Positions 21,510 through 33,660 of a stretch of DNA of 64,000 nucleotides are shown here, piece by piece (position 1 is the stretch's first letter; every line of letters starts with the position of its first letter). The DNA is from Sesamum alatum (Eukaryota; Streptophyta; Magnoliopsida; Lamiales; Pedaliaceae), in assembly GCA_034509735.1 (NCBI GenBank), contig JACGWO010000006.1:15688645-15752644 (forward strand). Reading direction: 5' to 3'. The notes beneath the pieces are model-generated. The model was not told the origin of the DNA. It ran no database searches and saw only the letters and a program-made list of their open reading frames with translations. Made by a program: the position numbers and the translations under genes.

Positions 21510-21960
21510 CGACCCCGTCAACCGACTGCCGCCGCCGGAAGCAGTCAGCCGGGGCGCGCAGGACAGTGGGCCCAGCCCGCTGCCCCTGCGTGCGCCTGGT
21601 CGGCAACTCTCTGCACGGCCGCGCGCGCCAACCTGCCGGCCGCCAGCGTGCGCCTGCCCTGCGCAGGTGCGCGCACGCAGACGATGGCGGTGCCGCCTGG
21701 TGCGTGCGTGCGCGGGGCCGTTCAAGCATGCAATCGCGCGCGCCTGGAGGCGCCGCCACATGCGCGCGCTCGCGCGCCGCTTTCCTGGCCGCGCGTCCGG
21801 GCGGGTAGGCATCCCAGCGCACCCGGCCGCGCGACCCGGCAGCCAGATCTGCACGCAGCCATGCGCGCCTGGCGCAGGCGGCCGCGCCCAGGCTCCTCTG
21901 CTTGGGCGCATGGCCGCGCACGATCAGCTACCGGCTGGCCGCGTGCTGCGTTTTTCCGTT
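21510..21960. repeat. GC-rich leader block, second copy
   Basis: GCGCGC-rich sequence at the same leader position as 5690-6290 but considerably diverged. Open frames on both strands are compositional artefacts. Confidence 0.8.
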
Positions 21961-22146
21961 TCTTTCAACTTTTGCCCCTATTTCCCAAGAAAAACAGAAA
22001 AATACCAACACACAAAAATCATACGAATTGAAAGCAAAAAAACGACACACTTTAACGATAATAAATCAAGAAATAATTAAAACATGCCAAATCATGTTTT
22101 CATGCTTAAAACGCACATAAAACCCTATGCCTATACACTGAACCAG

Positions 22147-22158
22147 ACTCTGATACCA
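22147..22158 (-). other. Primer-binding site (one mismatch)
   Basis: The element strand reads TGGTATCAGAGT, the tRNA-Met primer site with the last base changed, next to the LTR at 22160. Confidence 0.8.
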
Positions 22159-22159
22159 C

Positions 22160-23700
22160 TGTAAGCCTTAGAAAGGCGTGTGGATCGTCCCGGGAAATAG
22201 CGCGAATGCGGAAGCGCGGTATAAATTTAAATTGTGAAATTTAAACATGCATTATACGTATGAAATTAAAACACGTTCAAGGGGTGTGCCCTTGAAGTTC
22301 CTGGGTGTTTGGTGTATCTCATGAATTAAAAACATACATACAATCATGGAGGCCATAGGATTTTAAAAATAGAAGAGGACGAAAACGTAAAAGAGACCTA
22401 TCGGTTCGTCGTTTTCCTCTTCTAACCGGTAAAAGAGCTATCCATCTCTCCTTTTAGTCTCAACCATTAATTTAATTTAATGGAATATTTAAAACCTATT
22501 TAAATATTCCAAAGGGCAATAAATAAATATATTAAATATAAATATTTATTCAAAGCCCATTAAATTAATTTTCTAATAAATCTAATTTATTAGATAAAAT
22601 CCTTTTATCCAATAAAAGGAATTAATTCTTTCCAAGAAAATTAAGGACCCGATTAAATCTAATTTAATCATTTCATTTATCCAAATATTTAATTCTAAAT
22701 TAAATACTTTATGTGTGCGGATTGTGTGTGACTCTTTAGGTTCACCTTTCAGCTAGACTTGGTCAGATTCCTAGAATCCGCCCGTTACCATGGGTGGCCA
22801 TCTAGCAACGGTCCATGGCACTAAAGACTAGGTGAATTTGAGGGGATGAACATTTAGGCTCTAACAGTATACTTTTCCTTCTGTCTACGGTCTCACCACT
22901 TAGGGTCTAGGGCACGGAAAATGCAGGTACCCATTTTGCACCTAAGTGTCGGTCTGTCCTTTACTAAACGCCGCAAGGGAAACCTTCCCTTCTGTTCAGT
23001 TACTGTGGCCACAGATTTTTGGGACAAGACATAGAGCATTTGTGAGACTCAACTGTCAATGCCTTTTGACAGGAGACAGATCCTTTCTTGGAAACTACTG
23101 TCACTCTGTACACCGGAGCTGCACTAAACATGGCTGATGACACTTCAAGTGCTTCTTGGCAATCTCTCACCATATCTAAGATACAACCCTAATATACAGG
23201 TAAACTCAGCAGTTCCTCAAGTCAAAGGACTTGACCTGTATTGTTGGAATCGGGAACACACGTCATACCCAGCCGACCCTACTCAAGGTCCTCCATACGA
23301 CGGTTCCCGCGAGTCACCTCATTCAGCTGCTCCCTAGCAGGCTAACCCACTAACACTGCTTAGACGACCTTCGTCACCCGTCGATGAAATACGACAGCAG
23401 ATGCTTAGTGCAAGTCTCAAGGGAAATCTCGGTACCCATTTTCGAGATTCCTGACTTGGAGATTTCCGAACTGATTCGGCGGGACTGATTTCATGGACCT
23501 ACCTCCAAGCGTAGTCCTAGTCCCCGAAATATATTTTCAGTCCGTGGGCTTTGTTTGTGTAGTGAACAGATATATAAAGCAGATAAAGTGAACACAAACA
23601 AAATAATGCCAAATGAACAATTTATCAAATCTTTGAAATTGTCTAGACATAGGTTACATTTCGCCTGCCAAAATTGGCTACATGGTCACCTATTCTAACA
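22160..23700 (-). repeat. Copia LTR type A, 1541 bp
   Basis: It starts TGTAAGCCTTAG and ends ACCTATTCTAACA. It is shorter than the 1994-bp copy at 6493 because the promoter region with GA/GT repeats is missing (the sequence passes from the U5 side at about 22435 to the part equivalent to 7200). Confidence 0.88.
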
Positions 23701-24108
23701 TTAAAGAAGCATAGTTCAAATGCACAAGCCCTAGCCCACGTTTAACCTGTTCTTTTCTAGCAAGAAGAATGTGCTTTTCTTCCGGTGTGGTGTGGATCAC
23801 CTCTGGAGAATCCATACGTTTGGATTTCGTGAGCATTTTGGAGAAAAAACAACGCAAGTAGCCGGGAGCACACGCTAAACAATCAAAGGTAACAGTTTTA
23901 CTACGCTTTGATTGATTTAATATACATCTATGCCCTATGTGTTTAAATATATGTTTCTAATATTTACACATCCTACATCGAACGCCCGGTTGAGCACCCA
24001 AGGGTACACCCCTTGGGATTCATTTATTTAAATTAGATTTAAATTTACGCATATTTCTCGCTTTCTCGCTTCCGGTCGCGCTCCCGGGCAGATCCGCTTG
24101 TCCTTCAT
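23701..24108 (+). repeat. Type B LTR fragment, U5 side
   Basis: It matches the reverse complement of 39217-39640, including TAGCAAGAAGAA and the stretch ending GCTTGTCCTTCA. It ends at the LTR terminus and is joined directly to pol at 24109, so primer site, leader, gag, protease and most of the integrase are missing. Confidence 0.8.
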
Positions 24109-27100
24109 GTGTCCTACAACTATTTGAAGGTGTGGGGTAGCCCCGCATAAATCAAGAGGTTAGTGGGAGATAAGCTAGAATCCAGGTCTAGCTTATGCAG
24201 GTTTGTTGGATACCCTAAAAGAAACTGCAGGTTATTACTTCTATGACCCCTTGGAACAAAAGGTATTTGTTTCAAGGAACGCAATATTCTTGGAACAAGG
24301 CTTTCCAGAGGATATCCAACTTGATGAACTGATCCTTGAAAAATCAAGCGATGGAAACCAGTCATCAGAGGTAGCGCGGATTCCTCACTTAGAGGATTCA
24401 GGATAGATACCCGAAGGGTTGACCAACCTCGAGAAATCCAGCATGCTAGGCATGAAGGACAGCCTCAGGAAGGGCCAGCCTCGATACCTGAACTGCCAGC
24501 TCCTATACAGTCAGCACCCACAGTCACCACTGACGTTCCCATTCTCCGTAGGTCAACTAGAGAGTCTCGACCTCCGATGAGATATGGCTTTCTAAATACG
24601 ACCAGTCTACTGGATAAGGATCTTAAGACATACGGAGAAGCGATGTCTGACATCGACTCCGGAAAATGGCTTGAGGCCATGAAAACCGAAATGGACTCCA
24701 TGAGCGAGAACCAAGTCTGGAGACTTGTAGACCCACTGAAAGGGGTTAAGCCAGTTGGCTGTAAGTGGGTCTATAAGCGCAAACTTGGCGTTGATGGAGA
24801 AGTCACAACATTTAAGGCTAGGCTAGTAGCTAAAGGGTACACTCAACGACCCGGGGTCGATTTTGAGGACACCTACTCGCCAGTAGCCATGGCTAAATCC
24901 ATTCGAATCCTGCTTGCCATAGCAGCATGGTACGACTATGAGATTGTTAGAATAGGTGACCATGTAGCCAATCTTGGCAGGCGAAATGTAGCCTATGTCT
25001 ACACAATTTCAAGGATTTGATATATTATTAATGAATAAAGAAGTGAAATTCATTTGGCATTACTTTGTTTGTGTTCACTTTATCTGCATTACGTATCTGT
25101 TCACTACGCAAACAAAGCCCACGGACTGAAAACGTATTTCGGGGACTGGGACTACGCTTGGAGGTAGGCCCATGAAATCAGTCTCGTCGAATATGTCCGA
25201 AAATCTCCAAGTCAAGGAATCTCGAAAATGGGTACCGAGATTCCCCTTGAGACTTGCACTAAGCATCTGCTGTCGTATTTCCTCGACGGGTGACGAAGAT
25301 CGTCTAAGCAGTGTTAGTGGGTTAGCCTGCTAGGGAGCAGCTGACTGAGGTGACTCGTGGGAACCGTCTTACGGAGGACCTTGAGTAGGGTCGGCTAGGT
25401 ATGACGTGTGTTCCCGATTCCGACAGTACAGGTCAAGTCCTTTGACTTGAGAAACTGCTGAGTTTACCTGTATATCAGGTCTGTATCTTAGATATGGTGA
25501 GAGATTGCCAAGAAGCACTTGAGTAGTCATAAGCCGTGTCTAGTGCAGCTCTGGTGTACAGAGCGACAGTAGTTTCCAAGAAAGGATCTGTCTCCTGTCA
25601 AAAGACATTGACAGTTGAGTCTCACATATGCTCTGTGTCTTGTCCCTAAAATCTGTGGCCACAGAAACTGAACAGAAGGGAAGGTTTTCCTTGCGGCGTT
25701 TGGTAAGGACAGACCGACACTTAGGTCCAAAATGGGTACCTGCATCTTCCGTGCCCTAGACCCTAAGTGGTGAGACCGAAGACAGAAGGACGAGTGTACT
25801 GTTAGAGCCTAAATGTTCATCCCCGAATATTCACCTAGTCTCTAGTGCTATGGACCGTTGCTAGATGGCCACCCATGGTAACGGGCGGATTCTAGGAATC
25901 CGACCAAGTCTAGCTGAAAGGTGAACCTAAAGAGTCACACACAATCCACACACATTAAGTATTTAATTTAGAATTAAATATTTGGAGAAATAGAATGATT
26001 AAATTTGATTTAATCGGGTCCTTTATTTTCTTGGAGAGAATTACTACTTTGACTAGGTCAATATCCTAGTCAAATTAGTCTTCTAGAGTTGGAGTTTGAA
26101 GAGGATTAAACTCTTTCTCTATAAATAGTCCTAGCCCTTCATCATTAGAGAGATGATGAAACTCCAACACACATACACACACACACACACACACACTACA
26201 ACTCGACACTCTCTCCCTCTCCTCTCGTCCGCCCCTCTCTCTCTCTCTCAAGAATATTTTCCTTGTTCTTTTGTTCTTGGAACAATCGAACATAGGAGGA
26301 TTAATCCCGTTAACCTAATAACGTGTGATTGATCCATCCTCTCCAAGACACTTGTTCGTTCGCTAACCCGACGTGCAAGATACGTGGGTGGATTGCGTGT
26401 TACAACTTGGAGAATCTCACATACGGGATTTGGTGCAAATTGGGGAACAACGCGAGTACCGGTTAGAAGACGAAAATGACAATCGGTAGGTCCCGATTTA
26501 TTTTTCGTCCCTCTCTTTATTTTAAACCCTATGACCACCATGATTCTTGCATGCTTTTAATTTATGAGATACACCGAACACCCGCAAACTTCAAGGGAAC
26601 ACCCCTTGAACGTGTTCTTTAATTTACATAAAGCATGTTTAAATTTTTGTTATTTAATTTTATACTGCGCTTCCGCATTCGCGCTATTTCCCCGGATGAT
26701 CCACAATTATTTCAGAGATATGGCAGATGGACGTGAAAACGACCTTCCTCAATGGTTTTGTTGAGGAAGAGATCTACATGGATCAGCCGCAGGGTTTCAC
26801 GATCACTGGAGAAGAACAGAAGGTCTGTCGTCTCCAGAAGTCCATCTATGGCCTCAAACAAGCATCCCAAAGCTGGAACATTCGCTTTGATGAAGTAATA
26901 CGGGGTTATGACTTCATCATAAATGAATCCGACCCTTGTGTATACAAGAAGGTCAGTGGGAGCTCGATAGTGTTCCCAGTGCTTTATGTGGATGACATTC
27001 TACTCATAGGTAATGACGTTAGAATGTTGGGGTGACATAAAAGCATGGTTATCAACTCAACTTTCCATGAAGGATTTGGGTGAAGCCTCCTACATTCTAG

Positions 27101-27972
27101 GCATCTAGATTGTCAGGGACAGATCTAAGAGAATGTTAGAACTCACCCAAAACTCGTATATGGAGAAAGTCCTGAAAAGGTTTCGGATGAACAACTCCAA
27201 ACGAGGATTCCTTCCCATTGGACATGGGATCAAGTTATCCAAGAAACAGTCCCCGCAGACTGATGAGGAACTTGAAAGGATGAAAATCATCCCCTATGCT
27301 TCTGCCGTAGGAAGCATCCAATATGCGGTCCACTGCACCAGACCTGACATTGCTTACGCTTTGAGTGTAACGAGCAGATATCAGTCTTGTGCAGGAGAGG
27401 CACATTAGAATGCAGTTAAGGGCATCCTTAAGTACCTGAGGAGGACTAAGGAAATGTTCTTGGTCTATGGCAATGGAGAACTGATCCTGGAAGGCGTTAG
27501 CGATGCTAGCTTCTAGGCTGATGACGATGATGCCAAGTCTCAATTGGGTTATGTATTCAGGCTCAATGGAGGAGTAGTAGCTTGGAAAATTTCCAAGCAA
27601 GCAACCACTGCTGATTCCACCACTGAAGCCGAATACATAGCAGCTTCAGAAGCTGCCAAAGAAGTAGTTTGGATGAGAAACTACATCCAAGAGTTGGGTG
27701 TGGTGCCTAGCATCGCCGAGCCCGTTGTCATCTTTTGTGATAACAACGGAGCAATAGCGCAAGCAAAGGAACTGAGATCTCATCACCGTTCTAAACATAT
27801 TCTTAGACGCTACCACCTTCTAAGAGAAATGGTAGGAAGAGGTGACGTTCGGATGGACCGAGTCAACTCAGCAGACAACACAGTAGATCCGCTGACAAAG
27901 CCTATGTCGGAGAGCGCTCATACGCAACATCTTGAGAAGATGGGGATTAGGCTTATGGGCGATTGGCTTTAA
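24109..27972 (+). pseudogene. Copia pol remnant (integrase end, RT, RNase H) split by a solo LTR
   Basis: Bases 24109-24944 encode the integrase C-terminal part (YNYLKVWGS-like, then TAGYYFYDPLEQKVFVSRN) and RT up to AAWYDYEI. Bases 26720-27972 resume with WQMDVKTTFLNGF and run through YVDDILLIGND, ASAVGSIQYAVHC, AEYIAASEAAKE and FCDNNGAIAQAKEL to the end. Stop codons include 27033-27035, 27106-27108, 27406-27408 and 27514-27516. Three of these are TAG where sister copies have CAG or TGG. The remnant is dead and older than the LTR inserted in it. Confidence 0.9.
24945..26714 (+). mobile_element. Solo LTR type A nested in pol, 5-bp TSD GAGAT
   Basis: The LTR runs TGTTAGAATAGG to ATTATTTCA, 1770 bp, and is flanked by GAGAT at 24940-24944 and 26715-26719. 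Removing LTR and one repeat rejoins pol in the correct place between DYEI and WQMDVK. A TATA box (26120-26128) is followed by an AC microsatellite (about 26172-26196) and a CT-rich run (26208-26250). No internal sequence is left, so it arose by LTR-LTR recombination. Confidence 0.95.
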
Positions 27973-27987
27973 GGTCAAGAGGGAGAT
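27973..27987 (+). other. Polypurine tract
   Basis: GGTCAAGAGGGAGAT follows the pol stop codon and precedes the LTR start at 27988. Confidence 0.8.
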
Positions 27988-29461
27988 TGTTAGAAATAGG
28001 TGACCATGTAGCCAATCTTGGTAGACGAATTGTAACCTATGTCTGAACAATTTCGAGGTTTTAATAAATCATTTGAATAAGAAGTGAAATTCATTTGGCA
28101 TTTACTTTATTTGTGTTCATTTTATCTGCTTTATATATAACTGTTCACTACGCAAACAAAGCCCACGGACTGAAAACACATTTCGGGGACTGGGACTGCG
28201 CTTGGAGGTAGGTCCATAAAATCAGTTCCGCCGAATCAATCCGGAAATATCCAAGTCAAGGAATCTCGAAAGATTCCCCTTGAGACTTGCACTAAGCATC
28301 TATTGTCATATTTCATCGACGGGTGACGAGGATCGTCTAAGCAGTGTTAGTGGGTTGGCCTGCTGGGGAGCAGCTGACTAAGGTGACTCGCGGGAACCGT
28401 CTTACGGGAGACCTTGAGTAGGGTCGGTTAGGTATGACGTGTGTTTCCGGTTCCAACAGTACAGGTCAAGTCCTTTGACTTGAGGAATTGCTGAGTTTAC
28501 TTGTACATCAGGGCTGTATCTTAGATATGGTGAGAGATTGCCAAGATGCACTTGAGTAGTCATAAGCCATGTCTAGTGTAGCTCCGGTGTGCAGAGTGAC
28601 AGTAGTTTCCAAGAAAGGATCTGTCTCCTGTCAAAAGGTGTTGACAGTTGTGTCTCACAAATGCTCTGTGTTTTGTCCCTAAAATCTGTGGGCACAGTAA
28701 CTGAATAGAAGGGAAGGTTTCCCTTGCGGCGTTTAGTAAAGGACAGACCGATACTTAGGTCCAAAATGGGTACCTGCATTTTCCGTGCCCTAGACCCTAA
28801 GTGGTGAGACTGTAGACGGAAGGATAGATGTACTGTAGAGCCTAAATGTTCATCCCCGTATATTCACCTAGCCTCTAGTGCCATGGACCGTTGCTAGATG
28901 GTCACCCATGGTAACGGGCGGATTCTAGAAATCCAACCAAGTCTAGCTGAAGGTGAACCTAAAGAGTCACACACAATCCGCACACATAAAAGTATTTAAT
29001 TTGGAATTAAATATTTGAAGAAGTAGAGCGATTAAATTGGATTTAATTGGGTCCTTATTTTCTTGGGAAGAATTAATTCCTTTTATTAGATAAAAGAGAT
29101 TTATCTAATAAACTAGATTTATTAAAAAAATTAATTTAATGGGCTTGGAATAAATATTTATAATTAATATATATTTATTGATGGAATATTTAAATCCTAT
29201 TTAAATATTCCATCAAATTAAATTAATGGTTGAGATTAAAAGGGAGAAATCTATGGCTAATATTGGTTTGACCAAAAAGAAGCTAGATTTGACTAGGTCA
29301 AATCCTAGTTGTGGTGGAGTCTTCAAAGTGTAGGAAACTTGAAGAGGAATAGGATTCCTCTTCTATAAATACTCCTTAGCACACACACTGAAGAGGATGA
29401 TGATTCTTGAAACATACACACACACACACACTCTCGTGTGCTCTCTCCCTCCTCTCGGCCA

Positions 29462-29508
<47 letters not shown>

Positions 29509-30002
29509 CCAAGAAAATACTTTCTTGTTCTTTTGTTTTAACAATTGAACAAAAGGAGGATTGATCTTGTTAAACTAATAACGTTTGATCGATCCGTCCT
29601 CTCCTAAATATTACTTGTTCTTTCGCTAGCACGAAGTTCAAGATACGTGGACGGATTGCATGTTACGAATTAGAGGGTCTCCTATACGAGATCTTAGAGC
29701 AAATCGGGGAACAACGCGAATACCGGTTAGAAAGGAAAAACGACAAATTGGTAGGTTTCCGGTTTACATTTTTTTCGTCCTCTTTTATGTAGAATCCTAT
29801 GGCCTCCATTAATCTTGTGTATGTTTATTATTATTATTCATGAGATACACCAAACGCCCGGGAGTTTCAAGGGTACACCCTTTGAACGTGTTTATTTTAA
29901 TATATATTTATGCATGTTTCAAATTCTTGAAATTTAAATTATACCGCGCTTCCGCATTCGAGCTACTCCTGGGACGATCCACACACCTACCCAAGGCTTT
30001 CA
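27988..30002 (+). repeat. Copia LTR type A, 2015 bp, internal DNA on both sides
   Basis: It starts TGTTAGAAATAGG after a polypurine tract and ends AAGGCTTTCA before a primer-binding site. It therefore acts as 3' LTR of the pol at 26720-27972 and 5' LTR of the leader at 30003. A TATA box lies near 29364, with AC repeats near 29415 and an uninterrupted TC run at 29464-29505. Confidence 0.9.
29464..29505 (+). repeat. (TC)21 microsatellite in LTR
   Basis: A pure CT/TC run about 100 bp downstream of the LTR TATA box, in the presumed transcribed R/U5 part. It is much longer than the CT run in other LTR copies. Confidence 0.9.
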
Positions 30003-30003
30003 G

Positions 30004-30265
30004 TGGTATCAGAGCCCGGTTCGGTGTATAGGCCTAGGGTTTTGTGTGCGTTTTAAGCATGAAAACGTGTTTGGCATGTTTAAATTTATTTCTTGATATT
30101 TTTTTTTATCGTAAAGCATGTTGTTTTCTTGCTTTCAATTATGTATGATTTTGGTATTGTTGGTTTTTTCTGTTTTTCTTCGAAAACGAGGGGCAAAATC
30201 GAATAAAAAGGAGAAAACGTCGCACGCGGCCAGTCGGTGGCTGACCGCGCATGCTATGCGCTCCG
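30004..30265 (+). repeat. Primer-binding site and start of a copia leader
   Basis: TGGTATCAGAGC at 30004-30015 is the tRNA-Met site. The next 250 bp match the PBS side of the leader (reverse complement of about 6250-6480). They end at the edge of a GC-rich block, where a - strand gag fragment begins. Confidence 0.85.
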
Positions 30266-30409
30266 GCAAGGGCTAAGGAACGTCCTCATCTGGTATGTGA
30301 GTTATGGTTCTGGAAATCTTAGACCATCTTAAGATTTCACAATCAATTCGTGTAGTTGGTTCCTATTTAACAAGCCTCTTAGTAATGTGTTTGGTGGATA
30401 CTTAGACAT
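30266..30409 (-). pseudogene. Copia gag N-terminal scrap
   Basis: From the ATG at 30409 the frame begins MSKYPPNTLL, resembling the gag start at 4173, and then degrades with stops. About 140 bp remain. It faces the + strand leader at 30265, so this is a rearrangement junction. Confidence 0.6.
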
Positions 30410-32870
30410 TCAAAATATATAAAGCAGAAAATATAAGCAGAATGAAGTAATATTCAGGTAAGACTCGGTCTTTAGTCCTTAACCTCTCCCACTATTTCTA
30501 CGAAAACACGGCACTCTCAAACGTTATTTTCGGAAAATGCTTTCCTAGTGGGCTCGGGATCCACAACGATCTCTTCCATACCCCGCTTTTACGATTCGCA
30601 TGGAAAACAACCTATGGGAGGTATTCCATACCATTCTCGTTTCACGAGATTCCCAAGATAGCTGCCTCACCATTTTACGTGATCCCGAGGACTCCAAGCG
30701 AATTCGGGCGTTAGACCCGACCTAGTCAACCGATTCATAGACTCACTGCTATTGCCACGACTCGTGAGACAGGCAACAAGAGTATACTCCTCGTTCATGA
30801 CAAATTGCAGCTTCTTTTAAGCACGATAGTCGTGCCATGACTCGTGAGACCACGCTATCGACTGAAACTAGCTTCCTTACTTTGCCATGGATGGAAGGCT
30901 TGGACGAATTCCCAGAGTCCTAGTCCATTTATTAAGGGTTTATATTCAAGTTGGCCTAACCAAGTGAGAGTTTTAATGGAACGAGACCTCATCACATATA
31001 AAGTGTTTTGGATGCGTTATAGCATAAATATTCTAAGCATAAATGTAAACATGCATAAAGCATATAGAATACTTAAAGCATATAAAACGCATCGCATGTA
31101 AAATAAAACCTAGCACGCCCACCTAGGATGATCACAAGCCCAAATCTATACGACCCACTGAGCCCGAAGTGGATCTATGGTCAATCTAAGGGTAGGCCCT
31201 ATGCTATTACAAGATTTTAATAACCCATTACATGCAATGGGCCTTGTAAGTCCTCTTCATCTTCTTGGGCTCTCCATCGTGGGCCTACACCGAGCTTCTT
31301 CTCATGGATCTTCCATGGGCCACCTGATGGCCTCCTCCATGGGCCTCCAACACCTTGGGCTTGTCTTATCTTGCAGCTTTTATTTACAAAAAATAAAACT
31401 TCACCACTAATTCTACTCTCATTACATCATAAAATAAGAAACTCAATCAACAGTTGGGGGGAGTACATTAGGAGGGAGAGAGAAAGCCTTATTATTCCAA
31501 GGCAATCAGAAGAGAGAGAGAGAGGAAAAATATGCAAAGAGACACACAAGCCACAACCCAACAAATGAACATAAATAAACCATACATGCGGTCTAGGGGC
31601 TTTGTGATCATCCTTCGTCAATCCAATAAACACAAATAGCACAAATACATATATCACGTAAAACATGCTATTCAAACATCCATGATATCCCATACCATAA
31701 AATAAATGCAGAAATTACATGTAAAATATTCACACCAAGCTTTGGATAATGGTGCAACCTATGCACAACATTTTTTGTTGGAAAATTCTTTTCCATAATT
31801 AGCAAGGCAATATTAATTCTAGAAAATATAAAATCTCAACCAAAATTAAAATGCCTCAGGTTAATTAGTTCAGAAAAATTCCCAAAATAATACAGAAAAA
31901 TCAAATTTTCTGAAAACGCACGAAAACAACCAAGAATCAAAAAACGGTCCAGCACCGCCGGCCAGGCGCACAGCCTGCACATGACGCGCGCGCAGGTGCC
32001 GTCCTTGCACAGCTGTTGCGCTACAGCTCGCACACAGGTGCAGTGCACACGCCTGCGCGCATGGGCCCTCGCCCGCGCGCACGCAGGCGCACGCCTGCTG
32101 CCTGCTGTGCAGCCTCCCTGCCGACCGTCACCGTTTTTCATGTTTAAATATTTTCTTGCAATTAATTTTCTGAAACACAAAAACTATCAATTCAAGAATA
32201 TACCCATATATTCAAGAATCCCAAAATCCAACGTTTGTGCAATATTAATAGATGTCAAGATCTACTTATGCTCAAGCCATAAAATAACCATGACGTCCAA
32301 CATCACAAAACGTAGAAATTATTGTGAAATTTCACACTTCAATTTTGATCATTGGTGCAACCATTGCAAGAATTAAATCTTGTTAGGAAACCTTTTCCTC
32401 ATCAACAAAGCAACATTTATTTTAGGAAATTTCAAATCTCAAAAATAAATATTCTAAGTCAACAGGTTCAGAAAAACGCAGCTAATATCATAAAAATAAT
32501 TCAGTAAAAATAGTTTTTGAAAATGAGCCAAAAAACGGGAGAGAAAACGGAAAACAGCACAGTCGGCCGGCCAGGCGCGCGGGCGCGCAGGCGCCTCTAC
32601 TTGCGCGCACAGCGCAGACGGCCTTACCTGCCGTGGGCACGCGTGGCCGACATAGCGCGCGCGCTGTTCGCGCACGCTGGCCGGGCGAGCGCAGGCCCCT
32701 GTTTGCACGTGCGCCCGACCGCACGCACAGCGTGCTACTGCTGCCGGTTCACCGTTTTCCACTCTTTTTCGACTTTTTGATGCAATTTTCTGAAACACAA
32801 GATAAATTCAACCCAAGAACATGTACCTACATATTGAAGAAATCCAAGATCCAAAATCCCATGCAAAATT
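30410..32870 (-). repeat. Copia leader with internal duplication
   Basis: The gag-proximal part matches 4240-5400. Further on, a segment of about 600 bp is present twice: 31720-32230 and 32290-32870 share GGTGCAACC, TCTGAAACACAA and a GC-rich block (31945-32130 and 32555-32760). The copies are well diverged. No coding frame. Confidence 0.75.
30635..30649 (-). other. Conserved leader hairpin, copy 2
   Basis: TCTCGT-TTC-ACGAGA keeps the same stem as 4421-4435 with a changed loop. Two copies of the near-palindrome CACGACTCGTG (the second with one change) follow near 30755 and 30838. Confidence 0.5.
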
Positions 32871-33660
32871 AAAGAACCTACCTCGTTGTAGTTTTGTCTT
32901 CGTTCGACTATATGCATTGTTACCCGTTTTGCACTAAGATCTCAAAGAAGAGACCTCTAAATCATCTCACTCGCTACACCGGAAAGCAACGAACCCTTAT
33001 TCTAGCAAGAAATCGTTCGGGGAGAAGAGACATCGATATACGCTATCAATTAACGCAACCGACGTCTCTTATGTTCCAGCTTGCATAAATCAAGAACAAA
33101 GTAGAAATCTTGGAGAGTGAAGAAGAGGGATGGACGAATTCTAGGGAGAGAATTGTGAGATGAGAATTGTAGAGATTAGTAGGTGTATGTGTGTGTTATT
33201 GAGTATTTATAGAAAATAGATTTTCCTATTGCTACTCAACCTCTTCCAAAGAGGCACACTTGACTAGGATTTTTGACCTAGTCAAATCCTAGTCAATCTA
33301 GGCTTTGATTAAGTCAAATTAATCAAGGCCCTTCATCTCATCAATCTCTAGTTCAAACTTGTCCATCCATTTTGATGGGCTTTATGGAATGGGCCTAATT
33401 AATTCTAAATTAAATAGTCCCATGGACTTTATATTAAATCCTATTTAATATACTAAGCCCATTAATTAATTCATGGAATGGGCCTATTTAACTCTAAATT
33501 AAATAGTCCCATGGACTTTATACTAAATCCTATTTAATATACCAAGCCCATTAATTAATTCACCCTTTTAATCTAATTAAAAGGAAAGCCCATGCTTTAT
33601 AAAATCCATAAATCTAATTTATGAACTCAAGTCCGATTATTCCAAATAATCCATCAAGGC
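32871..33660 (-). repeat. Copia LTR fragment
   Basis: The stretch around TTGTTACCCGTTTTGCAC matches the LTR region near 6757 (TTGTTCCCCGTTTTGCACC). Both LTR ends are missing: the primer-site side is fused to leader and the other end is cut by the LTR starting at 33661. Confidence 0.65.

Larger units (their letters stand above)
20446..23700 (-). mobile_element. Deletion-derivative copia element (partial LTR, leader, LTR)
   Basis: On the + strand the order is truncated LTR 20446-20696, leader 20697-22146, PBS 22147-22158 and full LTR 22160-23700. There is no coding sequence. The leader matches that of element 1 from 4845 to the PBS, including the GC-rich block. Confidence 0.85.
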
